A stretch of 64,000 nucleotides of DNA from Streptantibioticus parmotrematis (GTDB lineage Bacteria; Actinomycetota; Actinomycetes; Streptomycetales; Streptomycetaceae): assembly GCF_019890615.1 (NCBI RefSeq), contig NZ_JAINVZ010000022.1:62001-126000 (forward strand), given 5' to 3'. The notes under the pieces were generated by a model. That model was not told where the DNA came from. It ran no database searches and worked only from the letters and a program-made list of their open reading frames with translations. This document shows, piece after piece, positions 45,458-52,953 of the stretch (positions are counted from its first letter, which is position 1; each line of letters starts with the position of its first letter). The position numbers and the translations under genes are program-made.

Positions 45458-45628
45458 CAGGGGCCCAGGGGGCGCAGCCCCTGGGCAGGCGACTCCCATG
45501 CACGCGCCGCGTCGCAGGGGCCCAGGGGGCGCAGCCCCCGGCCCGGCCACCCCCGCGCACGCGCCGCGTCGCAGGGGTCCAGGGGGCGCAGCCCCCGGGC
45601 AGGGGCGTGGGGGCGCAGCCCCCACGAA
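45458..45628. repeat. 57-bp tandem repeat, three copies (third diverging)
   Basis: Units begin CAGGGG(C/T)CCAGGGGGCGCAG at 45458, 45515 and 45572, exactly 57 bp apart. Copies 1 and 2 also share CACGCGCCGCGTCG at their ends. Copy 3 keeps the first ~34 bp, then changes to another GGGGGCGCAGCCCCC palindrome. Each unit can fold on itself. It lies between the convergent CBS and katA genes. Confidence 0.9.
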
Positions 45629-45658
45629 CACCGTCCCCCACCCGAAAGCGCACACCTC

Positions 45659-45693
45659 TGAGGGGACCGGAGCCGCGGGCTCCGGTCCCCTCA
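45659..45693. terminator. Terminator between CBS gene and katA
   Basis: A perfect 16-bp stem (45659-45674 and 45678-45693) with a 3-nt loop, 15 bp past the katA stop on the minus strand. It can terminate both convergent genes. Confidence 0.85.
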
Positions 45694-45707
45694 TACGGCA
45701 AACGACG

Positions 45708-47168
45708 TCAGCCGCGGAGGGCCTGGACCGCCGCCTCCAGTCGCTTGCCGTAGTCCTCGTCCGCCTCGCGGAAGTTGTCGATCGCGCGCCGCGCGATGTC
45801 CTCGCGCGAGACCTTGGCGATGAACTGCGCGAGGTTGTCGACCAGGCGCCCCTTCTCGTCCTCCGACATCAGCCGGTACAGGGTGCCCGCCTGGCCGAAG
45901 TCGTCGTCCTCGGCGTGCGAGGGCGCCTCGGTGTCGCCCGTGACGCCGGTGACCGCGACCGGCTCCCACAGCGCGCGGCCGGTCTCGGCCGGACCGCCGA
46001 AGCTGTTGGGCTCGTAGTTCTTCTCCCCGCCGTGCCGTCCGTCGTACAGGAAGCCGTCGCGCGCGTGGGTGCGGGCCCGCGTCGCGTGCGGCTGGTTGAC
46101 CGGCAGGTGGTCGGCGTTAATCCCGACGCGGTAGCGGTGCGCGTCGCCGTAGGCGAACAGCCGCCCCTGGAGCATCTTGTCGGGCGACGGGCCGATGCCG
46201 GGCACGAAGTGCGCCGGGGAGAAGACCGACTGCTCGACCTCGGCGAAGACGTTGCGCGGGTTGCGGTTGAGCTCCAGCCGGCCGATCTCGATCGGCGGGT
46301 AGTCCTCGTGCGGCCAGACCTTCGTCAGGTCGAACGGGTTGAAGCGGTAGCCGGGCGCGTCCGCGACGGGCATGATCTGCACCTGCACGGTCCAGCTCGG
46401 GAACGCGCCGCGTTCGATGGCCTCGCGCAGGTCGCGCTGGTGGCTGTCGGGGTCGAGCCCGGAGGTCTCGGCCGCCTCGGAGGTGGTGAGGTTCCGGACG
46501 CCCTGGTCGGTCTTGAAGTGGTACTTGACCCAGAAGGCCTCGCCCGCCTCGTTGCTCCACTGGTAGGTGTGCGAGCCGTAGCCGTTCATGTGGCGGTAGG
46601 ACGCCGGGATGCCGCGGTCGCCGAAGAGCCAGGTGACCTGGTGGGTGGATTCCGGGCTCAGCCCCCAGAAGTCCCAGACGTTGTCCGCCTCCTGGGAGCC
46701 GGTGTACGGGTCGCGCTTCTGGGTGTGGATGAAGTCGGGGAACTTGATGGCGTCCTTGACGAAGAACACCGGCGTGTTGTTGCCGACGAGGTCGTAGTTG
46801 CCGTCCTCGGTGTAGAACTTCAGCGCGAAGCCGCGCGGGTCGCGCACCGCGTCGGCCGAGCCGAGGTTGCCGGCCACCGTCGAGAAGCGCGCGAAGACCT
46901 CGGTCTCCTTGCCGACCTCGGACAGGAAGCGCGCCCGCGTCCACCGGCTCACGTCACGGGTGACGGTGAACGTGCCGTACGCGCCCGCGCCCCGGGCGTG
47001 CACGACGCGCTCGGGGATGCGCTCGCGGTTGAAGTGCGCCAGCTTCTCCAGCAGTGACTGGTCCTGGACCAGCACCGGACCGCCGGGACCGGCCGTCTGG
47101 CTGTTCTGGTTGTCCGCGACCGGGGCTCCCGCCTCGGTGGTCAGCGGACCGTCCTGGTGAACCGTCAC
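45708..47168 (-). CDS. katA: Monofunctional heme catalase
   Basis: A 486-residue small-subunit catalase. The distal His is about His57 in [15 protein letters not shown], the distal Asn is in the VGNNTPVFF segment, and the proximal heme Tyr is in [14 protein letters not shown]. The length is normal for clade 3 enzymes. GTG 47168 is supported by AGGGAG seven bases upstream. It should destroy H2O2 in the cytoplasm. The divergent Fur-family gene is the expected repressor, and a good sigma-70 promoter (TTGACT-N16-TAGGAT) sits at 47245-47218. The gene ends at a strong terminator. Confidence 0.95.
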   Translation of the reverse strand: MTVHQDGPLTTEAGAPVADNQNSQTAGPGGPVLVQDQSLLEKLAHFNRERIPERVVHARGAGAYGTFTVTRDVSRWTRARFLSEVGKETEVFARFSTVAGNLGSADAVRDPRGFALKFYTEDGNYDLVGNNTPVFFVKDAIKFPDFIHTQKRDPYTGSQEADNVWDFWGLSPESTHQVTWLFGDRGIPASYRHMNGYGSHTYQWSNEAGEAFWVKYHFKTDQGVRNLTTSEAAETSGLDPDSHQRDLREAIERGAFPSWTVQVQIMPVADAPGYRFNPFDLTKVWPHEDYPPIEIGRLELNRNPRNVFAEVEQSVFSPAHFVPGIGPSPDKMLQGRLFAYGDAHRYRVGINADHLPVNQPHATRARTHARDGFLYDGRHGGEKNYEPNSFGGPAETGRALWEPVAVTGVTGDTEAPSHAEDDDFGQAGTLYRLMSEDEKGRLVDNLAQFIAKVSREDIARRAIDNFREADEDYGKRLEAAVQALRG

Positions 47169-47217
47169 GTGAAGTCTCCCTGCTGTGCGTCCTGTCCCTC
47201 GGCTGTCGCCAGAACCG

Positions 47218-47245
47218 ATCCTACGATAGACAGAGTCCAAGTCAA
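47218..47245 (-). promoter_or_regulatory. katA promoter
   Basis: On the minus strand TTGACT (47245-47240) and TAGGAT (47223-47218) are separated by 16 bp, 50 bp upstream of the katA GTG. It is among the best vegetative promoter matches seen in the window. Confidence 0.7.
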
Positions 47246-47301
47246 GATGAGACCCATCTCCGGACTGGATCGCGACTCGTACCAAATCGCGTCCCATACG
47301 G

Positions 47302-47316
47302 ATTCGGAGTCCGGAT
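47302..47316 (+). promoter_or_regulatory. Fur/PerR-type 7-1-7 operator upstream of catR
   Basis: ATTCGGA-G-TCCGGAT is an inverted repeat with 6 of 7 pairs, in the 7-1-7 geometry used by Fur/PerR repressors. It lies 23 bp before the catR start, suggesting autorepression. Inference from geometry only. Confidence 0.5.
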
Positions 47317-47339
47317 ATCGCACTGTTAGGCTGGTGTCC

Positions 47340-47756
47340 ATGAGTGACCTGCTGGAACGACTTCGCGGACGCGGCTGGCGGCTGACCGCACAGCGCCGGG
47401 TGGTCGCCGAGGTGCTCGACGGGGACCACGTCCACCTGACCGCGGACGAGGTGCACGCGCGAGCCGCCTCGCGCCTTCCCGAGATCTCCCGGGCGACGGT
47501 GTACAACACGCTGGGCGAGCTGGTGACCATCGGCGAGGTCATCGAGGTCGCGACCGACGGGCGGGCCAAGCGCTACGACCCGAACGCGCACCGCCCGCAC
47601 CAGCACCTGGTCTGTTCGCGCTGCGGCGCCATCCGCGACGTGCATCCCGCGGGCGACCCGCTGGCCGACCTGCCCTCCAGCGAACGCTTCGGCTTCACGG
47701 TCTCCGACGTCGAGGTCACCTACCGCGGCCTGTGCCCGGACTGCGTCACGGCCTGA
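47340..47756 (+). CDS. catR: Fur-family peroxide-responsive repressor (CatR/PerR-like)
   Basis: A 138-residue Fur-family metalloregulator. The DNA-binding part runs to about residue 75 ([18 protein letters not shown]... [19 protein letters not shown]). The structural zinc cysteines are in [13 protein letters not shown] and GLCPDCV. The regulatory metal site includes HRPHQHLVC. Its divergent position to katA matches the S. coelicolor catalase-CatR arrangement, so derepression of catalase by peroxide is the expected role. No ribosome binding site precedes ATG 47340, and TGTTAGGCT lies 18 bp upstream, so the transcript may be leaderless. Confidence 0.88.
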   Translation: MSDLLERLRGRGWRLTAQRRVVAEVLDGDHVHLTADEVHARAASRLPEISRATVYNTLGELVTIGEVIEVATDGRAKRYDPNAHRPHQHLVCSRCGAIRDVHPAGDPLADLPSSERFGFTVSDVEVTYRGLCPDCVTA

Positions 47757-47801
47757 CGACCGTCAAAGCCTGACGCCCCGGGCACCCCCGCGCCCGGCAG
47801 C

Positions 47802-49568
47802 TCATCGCCGCCCGCGCAGCGCCCGCGTGACCGCGTCGCGGTCGGCCTGGGCGAGCGGCGCCCGCCGCAGCAGCCGTTCCACCTCTCGCGTCCGTACGTG
47901 TGCCGTCCGTACGCGCTCCTGCGGCGGCGCGTCGTCCCCGTTCGGCTCGCGCAGCCAGGTGTGGACGCGTGCCCTGGCGCTTGTCGCGACCTGCGGCCGG
48001 GCGTCGCACGCCGCCCGCAGCAGCAGCTCCAGCCGGTCGAGGCGGTCCAGTGCCTCCGTCGCGCGCAGCGCCGCCCGCCACACCGGCGACTCGGGCCGCT
48101 CCAGCGCCGTCCGCAGCGTCGCGGGGTCGGCCGTCCCGGTGGCGGCCAGCGCGTCCAGTGCCTCACGTGCCACGCCCGCCGCCGGATCACCGGCCGCCGC
48201 CCGCAGCACCCCGGCCACGTCGGGGCCCGGGCCCTGCCCGCGCGCGTCGGGCGCCTCGCGCGGCCGCCGGGGGCGCGGCGGGGGCCCGGCGGCCAGCCTG
48301 CCGAGGGCGCGGACCGCCGCGCGGCGGATCACCGGCGCCCACGAGGGGTCCTCGGCGAGCACGGCCAGCATGGGCAGGTCGGCCGCGTCCCCGCACTCCC
48401 CCAGGCCCGCGGCGAGTCCGGCGACCAGCCGGGGGTGCGTGGTGCGGCCGCAGCGGCGCAACTGCCTGCGGTAGACCTCGACCGGGGGCTCGCCGCGCCG
48501 GTAGAGCTTCCAGCGGGCCTGGGCGCGCACCGTGCGGGAGCGGTCGGCGAGCGGCGCCACCAGCCGGGCGGCGGGCACGTCGTCGGGCAGCGCGGCCACC
48601 GCCAGCTCCCGCACCCCCGCCGACCGCGCCCACATCAGCCGTCCGGCCTGGTCCGGGTCGAGGTCGAGCAGTGCCTGCGCGCACAGCTCGCGGCAGACCT
48701 GGTCGTGGTCGTGCAGCGCGGCGCGGGCCAGGTCGCCGCGGACGTACTCGCCGAGTTCGAGCGCGAGCGCCATGCCGAACCGCCGGGCGTACGGGTCGGG
48801 TTCCGCGGCCAGGCGGCGCACGGTGCGGCGGCGTTCGGGCTCCGCGAGCACCGCCCGGTAGGCGGCCAGCGCCTCGCCCGCCCGGCCGCGCCGCTCCAGC
48901 CGGGCCAGCACCCGTACCGCGGCGGCCGCCTCGTCGGGCGCCACGTGGGCCAGCAGCGCGGCCACCGCGCGGTCGCGTACCGCGGGCACCCAGTCGTCGG
49001 CGCGCAGGGCCAGCGCCACCGCGGCGATCGGGCCGCCCGCCCGGGCCAGGCGTTCGACGGCGTCCTGCCGGCGGCGGCCGTCGCGGTCGAAGGAGTCCAG
49101 GAGCAGCCGCAGCGGTTCTCCGTCGCGGGCGGTCGGCGACGGATGACCGCGGGCACCCGCGCGGGGCGTGACGAGGGTGGCGGCGGGACCGGCCGGGCCC
49201 GGGCCGGGGCGGGTTGACGGGTCGCGGGCCGCGCGGTCGAGATCGAGCCACAGTTCCGGGGGCGCGTGCAGCAGTTCGGCCAGCGCGGCGGCGCGGTCCT
49301 CGTCACCGCCGGTGGCCGCACTCGCGCGCAGGGCGGTCAGCAGGGTGGCGACGGACGCAGGACGGCCGGTCGCCGCCGATCCGCGCAGCGCCCGCCAGCG
49401 GCCGCTGTCCGCCGCGCCGGGTCCGGAGGCCCGGCGGCGCAGCGCCGTTCGCGCCTGCCCTCTGCGCAGCACTTCCGCCTCCGCCGCTCCCACGCCGCTC
49501 CCGGAGTTCCAGAATCGCCCAGCTCGGGCCGCCTTCCAAGGGAGTTTGCTCGCCTTTGCCCAGGCCAT
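47802..49568 (-). CDS. HEAT-repeat-like alpha-solenoid protein
   Basis: A 588-residue Arg/Ala-rich protein. From about residue 165 onward it is built of repeated helix pairs of HEAT type, for example VPAVRDRAVAALLAHVAPDEAAAAVRVLARL, VRELAVAALPDDVPAARLVAPLADRS and WAPVIRRAAVRALGRLA. No catalytic motif is seen. A Pro/Arg-rich insert interrupts the solenoid near residues 440-460. The first ~60 residues are variable and the exact start (ATG 49568) is uncertain. It is convergent to catR and divergent from the protease gene. A scaffold or binding role is inferred. Confidence 0.72.
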   Translation of the reverse strand: MAWAKASKLPWKAARAGRFWNSGSGVGAAEAEVLRRGQARTALRRRASGPGAADSGRWRALRGSAATGRPASVATLLTALRASAATGGDEDRAAALAELLHAPPELWLDLDRAARDPSTRPGPGPAGPAATLVTPRAGARGHPSPTARDGEPLRLLLDSFDRDGRRRQDAVERLARAGGPIAAVALALRADDWVPAVRDRAVAALLAHVAPDEAAAAVRVLARLERRGRAGEALAAYRAVLAEPERRRTVRRLAAEPDPYARRFGMALALELGEYVRGDLARAALHDHDQVCRELCAQALLDLDPDQAGRLMWARSAGVRELAVAALPDDVPAARLVAPLADRSRTVRAQARWKLYRRGEPPVEVYRRQLRRCGRTTHPRLVAGLAAGLGECGDAADLPMLAVLAEDPSWAPVIRRAAVRALGRLAAGPPPRPRRPREAPDARGQGPGPDVAGVLRAAAGDPAAGVAREALDALAATGTADPATLRTALERPESPVWRAALRATEALDRLDRLELLLRAACDARPQVATSARARVHTWLREPNGDDAPPQERVRTAHVRTREVERLLRRAPLAQADRDAVTRALRGRR

Positions 49569-49670
49569 ACCGGTCCTCTACCGAAGACTGGTTCGAGTCG
49601 GCGGGGTGCGCCGTATTCTGGACGGCGTTGTCCCCACAGCGACAGCACAGCGAGCTGAGGGAGGTGCGGG

Positions 49671-50549
49671 GTGGGCCGGCGCAGGCGGACGCGGATCGCG
49701 TTCCTGACGGCGGCGGCTGTCCTCGCCGTCGCCGCCGGACTCGTGGAGTACGCCCCGCACGTGGTGGCGCTGGCCCAGCAGCCCAAGCACCGCGCCGCCC
49801 CGGCGACGGCCGACCCCACGCCGCCGGACGACTGGAACCGCAAGGGGACGTACCTGGGCGCCGGGCAGGCGTATCCGTCGGTGGTGCGGCTGCTGGCCAG
49901 TGACTCCACCCCGACGTGCAGCGGCACCGTGGTGCACAGCCCCGGCGGCGACATCGTGATCACCGCGGCCCACTGCGTGTTCGCCGACGGCTCGTACAAC
50001 ACCGGTCTGTCGGTGGCGCCGGGCACGACCGGCGGCAGCAACCCGCACGGCACCTGGCAGGTCGACCGGATCTGGGTGGACCCGCATTACACCGACAACC
50101 ACGACGAGGACTACGACTACGCGTTCCTGCGCGTGACGCGGTCCGACGGGGCCCGCATAGAGGACGCGGTCGGCGCCAACACGCTGGTGACGAACCTGCC
50201 GTACCACCTGACGTCGGTGACCACGACCGGCTACCCGGACGACGACAACCCGGGCGACGCGCAGCTGACCTGCGCCATGGACGTCTACCGCTCCCCGGCG
50301 CAGCCGAACTACCGCGAGATGCACTGCGACGGCTACACCACCGGCGTCTCCGGCGGCCCGTGGGTGCTGCTGAAGCCGGGGGCCAGGACCGGTGAGCTGG
50401 TGGGCATCGTCGGCGGCTTCAACGGCGGCGGGCCCTCCGACGACGACCCGCACACGAACGCGATCTCCTACAGCCCCTACTTCACGGCGGCGACGAAGTC
50501 GCTGCTGGCGGAGGCGGTCGCGGGCCAGGGCGGCCAGGCGGGCCACTGA
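49671..50549 (+). CDS. Secreted or membrane-anchored trypsin-like serine protease
   Basis: A 292-residue S1-type protease. A positively charged start (GRRRRTR) and a hydrophobic helix at about 8-30 act as signal or anchor; no clear signal-peptidase site was settled. The catalytic triad is His101 (ITAAHC), Asp149 (DYDYAFLRV) and Ser227 (TTGVSGGPW). Two cysteine pairs (PTC...AHC; TCAM...MHC) would form disulfides outside the cell. GTG 49671 follows GGGAGG. Similar Streptomyces proteins are of unknown target. A terminator for the downstream tRNA gene begins 49 bp past its stop. Confidence 0.88.
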   Translation: MGRRRRTRIAFLTAAAVLAVAAGLVEYAPHVVALAQQPKHRAAPATADPTPPDDWNRKGTYLGAGQAYPSVVRLLASDSTPTCSGTVVHSPGGDIVITAAHCVFADGSYNTGLSVAPGTTGGSNPHGTWQVDRIWVDPHYTDNHDEDYDYAFLRVTRSDGARIEDAVGANTLVTNLPYHLTSVTTTGYPDDDNPGDAQLTCAMDVYRSPAQPNYREMHCDGYTTGVSGGPWVLLKPGARTGELVGIVGGFNGGGPSDDDPHTNAISYSPYFTAATKSLLAEAVAGQGGQAGH

Positions 50550-50597
50550 CAGCGCTGACAGCGCTGACAGCGGCGGCGATACCCGTGGAACGAAAAG

Positions 50598-50635
50598 CGG
50601 TGAGGCCCGGAACCTTGCGGTTCCGGGCCTCACCG
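50598..50635 (-). terminator. Terminator of the first initiator tRNA gene
   Basis: A perfect 17-bp stem (50598-50614 and 50619-50635), loop of four, followed on the minus strand by CTTTT. It lies 5 bp past the tRNA 3' end. Confidence 0.88.
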
Positions 50636-50640
50636 TTCAG

Positions 50641-50714
50641 TAGCGGGGACAGGATTTGAACCTGCGACCTCTGGGTTATGAGCCCAGCGAGCTACCGAGC
50701 TGCTCCACCCCGCG
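50641..50714 (-). tRNA. Initiator tRNA-fMet (CAU), copy 1
   Basis: A 74-nt cloverleaf with anticodon CAT. Initiator hallmarks are the three consecutive G:C pairs of the anticodon stem (GGG...CCC around CTCATAA), A11:U24, and an unpaired 1:72 position (C1 opposite U72). The TTCAAAT T-loop and GGTA D-loop are normal. The CCA end is not encoded. Identical in sequence to the copy at 52817-52890. Confidence 0.96.
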
Positions 50715-50795
50715 TCGTTGTGGCTCCACTGTAGACGACGCGTTCTGAGCAGTGCAAATCCGTTGTCCAGGTCAGACCGTCCGGCCGACAGGCGG

Positions 50796-52565
50796 TCAGG
50801 CGGTCAGCTCCTGGCGCAGGGCGTCCGCCAGCCGGGCCGCGCGTTCGGCGACCTCGGCGGGGCCGCACTCGACGGCCCGCGCGCACCACGTCCTGGCGTC
50901 GTCCAGCGCGCCGCGCCGGGCGGCCAGCAGGGCCAGGCGCAGCGCGGCCCGGCCGTGACCGCGTTCGGCGGCGCGCCGCCACCACAGCGCGGCCTCCGGC
51001 TCGCTGCCCTCGCGGGCCAGCAGCAGCCCGAGGTTGAACGCGCCGTCCCGGCTGCCCGCCTCGGCGGCCAGCCGGTACCAGCGGGCGGCGTCCACGGTGT
51101 CGCCGCGGCGGGCGGAGCGCATGCCCAGCCGCACCTGCGCCCTGCGGTGGCCGTGCCGTGCGGCTCGCTCGTACCACTCCTCGCACTCCTCGCCGTCCTG
51201 GTCCAGGACGGTGCCGAGGCGGAACGCGGCCTCCGCGCTGCCGCCGCCGGCCGCCCGGCGCAGGTGCTGCTCGGCGGCCGGCGCGTCGCCGTCGCGTTGC
51301 AGGGCGATGCCGACCTGGAGTGCGGCCTCGGTGTGGCCCTCGGCGGCGGCCCGCCGGTACCAGCCGAGCGCCGCCTCGTGCTCGTCGCGGCCCGCGCACA
51401 GGATGCCGAGGTTGAACGCGGCGTCCACGCTGCCGGCCTCGGCGGCCTTGGAGAACCACGGCTCGGCGCCCGCCGCGTCGCCCTGCTGGAGCAGCTGGAC
51501 GGCGAGCGCGTTGGCGGCCTCGCGGTGACCGGCGTAGGCGGCGCGGCGGTACCACTGCTCGGCCTGGGCGGTGCGGCCGCGGGCGGCGCACAGCAGGCCG
51601 AGGTTGTAGGCACCGTTGTCATCGCCCGCTTCGAGCGCGACGCGGTACCAGCGCTCGGCGGTCTGCGTCTCGCCCTCCTGGGCGTGCAGCGCGCCCAGCG
51701 CGTTGGCGGCCCGGCCGTCGCCGTCGAGGGCGGCGCGCCGCCACCACTCGGCGGCGCCGTCCACGTCGCCCTCGTCGCGCAGCAGGAAGCCCAGCGCGCA
51801 GGCGGCCTGCGGCTCGCCGTCCCTGGCGGCCGTCAGGTACCAGCGGGCGGCCTCCTTCAGCTCGCCGCGTTCCTCCAGCATGGTGCCCAGGCGCAGGGCG
51901 GCGACGCGGTGGCCGCGGGCGGCGGCCTGCCGGTACCACTGCTCGGCCTCGGCGCTCTCGCCGCGCTCGGCGCAGTACCGGGCGACGCGGTGGATCGCCT
52001 CGCGGTGGCCCTGTTCCGCGGCGGCCCGGTACCAGCGCTCGGCGCCGACGTCGCGGCGGTGCTCCAGCAGCTGGGCGAGGGCGTACGCGCCGAGGGCGTG
52101 GCCGGACTCGGCGGCCTGGCGCAGCCAGTACTCGGCGCCGGGTTCGTCGCCGCGCTCGCGGTGGTGGCGGCCGAGCGCGTGGGCGGCGGCGGCGCTGCCC
52201 GCGACGGCGGCGACCCGCCACCAGCCGGCGGCCTCGTCGGCCAGACCGCGCTGGTGCAGCAGCACGCCCAGGTTGTTGGCGGCGGCCCGGTCGCCCGCGG
52301 CCCCGGCGGCGCGCAGGTAGGGCTCGGCCGCGTCCACGTCGCCGCGACGCAGCAGCAGCGTGCCGAGCAGGCTGCCGGCACCCGCGTCCCCCGCGTCCGC
52401 GGCGCGCCGATGGCGGGCCTCCAGCTCGGCTTCCTCACGGGCCGTCAGCATGTCGTCGTCGAGGACGACGGTCTCAACCGGCTGGTCGGACACGGTTGTT
52501 ACGCTCGCGCCGCGGTTCGGCGGACGAGCTTGCAGAACTTTCGCACCATCCCCCATGGGATCCAT
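50796..52565 (-). CDS. Sel1/TPR-repeat protein
   Basis: A 589-residue protein in which residues ~45-570 are about 14 consecutive Sel1-like repeats of roughly 36 residues. Each repeat follows the pattern A(E)xWYRxAAExGHxxAAxxLGxLLxxRG, for example AERWYRAAAEQGHREAIHRVA. It forms an alpha-solenoid scaffold; no enzymatic or membrane segment is visible. The N-terminal ~40 residues (SDQPVETVVLDDDMLTAREEAELEARH) are a conserved lead-in seen in Streptomyces homologues. The exact start among ATG 52565, ATG 52556 and GTG 52502 is unsure. The gene is enclosed by two identical initiator tRNA genes in the same orientation. Confidence 0.82.
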   Translation of the reverse strand: MDPMGDGAKVLQARPPNRGASVTTVSDQPVETVVLDDDMLTAREEAELEARHRRAADAGDAGAGSLLGTLLLRRGDVDAAEPYLRAAGAAGDRAAANNLGVLLHQRGLADEAAGWWRVAAVAGSAAAAHALGRHHRERGDEPGAEYWLRQAAESGHALGAYALAQLLEHRRDVGAERWYRAAAEQGHREAIHRVARYCAERGESAEAEQWYRQAAARGHRVAALRLGTMLEERGELKEAARWYLTAARDGEPQAACALGFLLRDEGDVDGAAEWWRRAALDGDGRAANALGALHAQEGETQTAERWYRVALEAGDDNGAYNLGLLCAARGRTAQAEQWYRRAAYAGHREAANALAVQLLQQGDAAGAEPWFSKAAEAGSVDAAFNLGILCAGRDEHEAALGWYRRAAAEGHTEAALQVGIALQRDGDAPAAEQHLRRAAGGGSAEAAFRLGTVLDQDGEECEEWYERAARHGHRRAQVRLGMRSARRGDTVDAARWYRLAAEAGSRDGAFNLGLLLAREGSEPEAALWWRRAAERGHGRAALRLALLAARRGALDDARTWCARAVECGPAEVAERAARLADALRQELTA

Positions 52566-52770
52566 CGTCGCACCACCCGCAACCGGCGTACACCTGGTAT
52601 ACCGCAGCCTGTGAGGTCTCTACAGCGTTTTGTCGACTTCCCGACACAACGACATGGCAAACAACGGCGGTTGGGGTCTTTCTCGTCCGCATCCCCGTTC
52701 GAACACGCTCCGGGGCCCGCGCCCGGTTCCGCACCAGCCCCCGCACCAGTCCGCACCCGTTCCGCACATG

Positions 52771-52809
52771 GGGAAGGCCCGGAGTCCCTGGGGACTTCCG
52801 GGCCTTCCC
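52771..52809 (-). terminator. Hairpin downstream of the second initiator tRNA
   Basis: A 13-bp perfect outer stem (GGGAAGGCCCGGA at 52771-52783 and 52797-52809) with an imperfect inner part. It is placed 8 bp after the tRNA 3' end, without a T-run. Confidence 0.72.
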
Positions 52810-52816
52810 TCTCCAG

Positions 52817-52890
52817 TAGCGGGGACAGGATTTGAACCTGCGACCTCTGGGTTATGAGCCCAGCGAGCTACCGAGCTGCTCCACCCCGCG
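52817..52890 (-). tRNA. Initiator tRNA-fMet (CAU), copy 2
   Basis: All 74 bases are identical to copy 1. The flanks are also shared on both sides for a few bases (AG before and TCGTTGTG after on the plus strand). It has its own hairpin downstream, different in sequence from that of copy 1, so the two genes are independent units rather than a very recent large duplication. Confidence 0.96.
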
Positions 52891-52953
52891 TCGTTGTGCG
52901 GCAACCGTACCACGACGCGGGAGTTGTCCCCCACTTCGGCCGTATGCGGCGTT

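Noticed and set aside
45458-45628. Repeat array as CRISPR
   Set aside because: The units are contiguous 57-bp tandem copies without unique spacers, and no cas genes are present.
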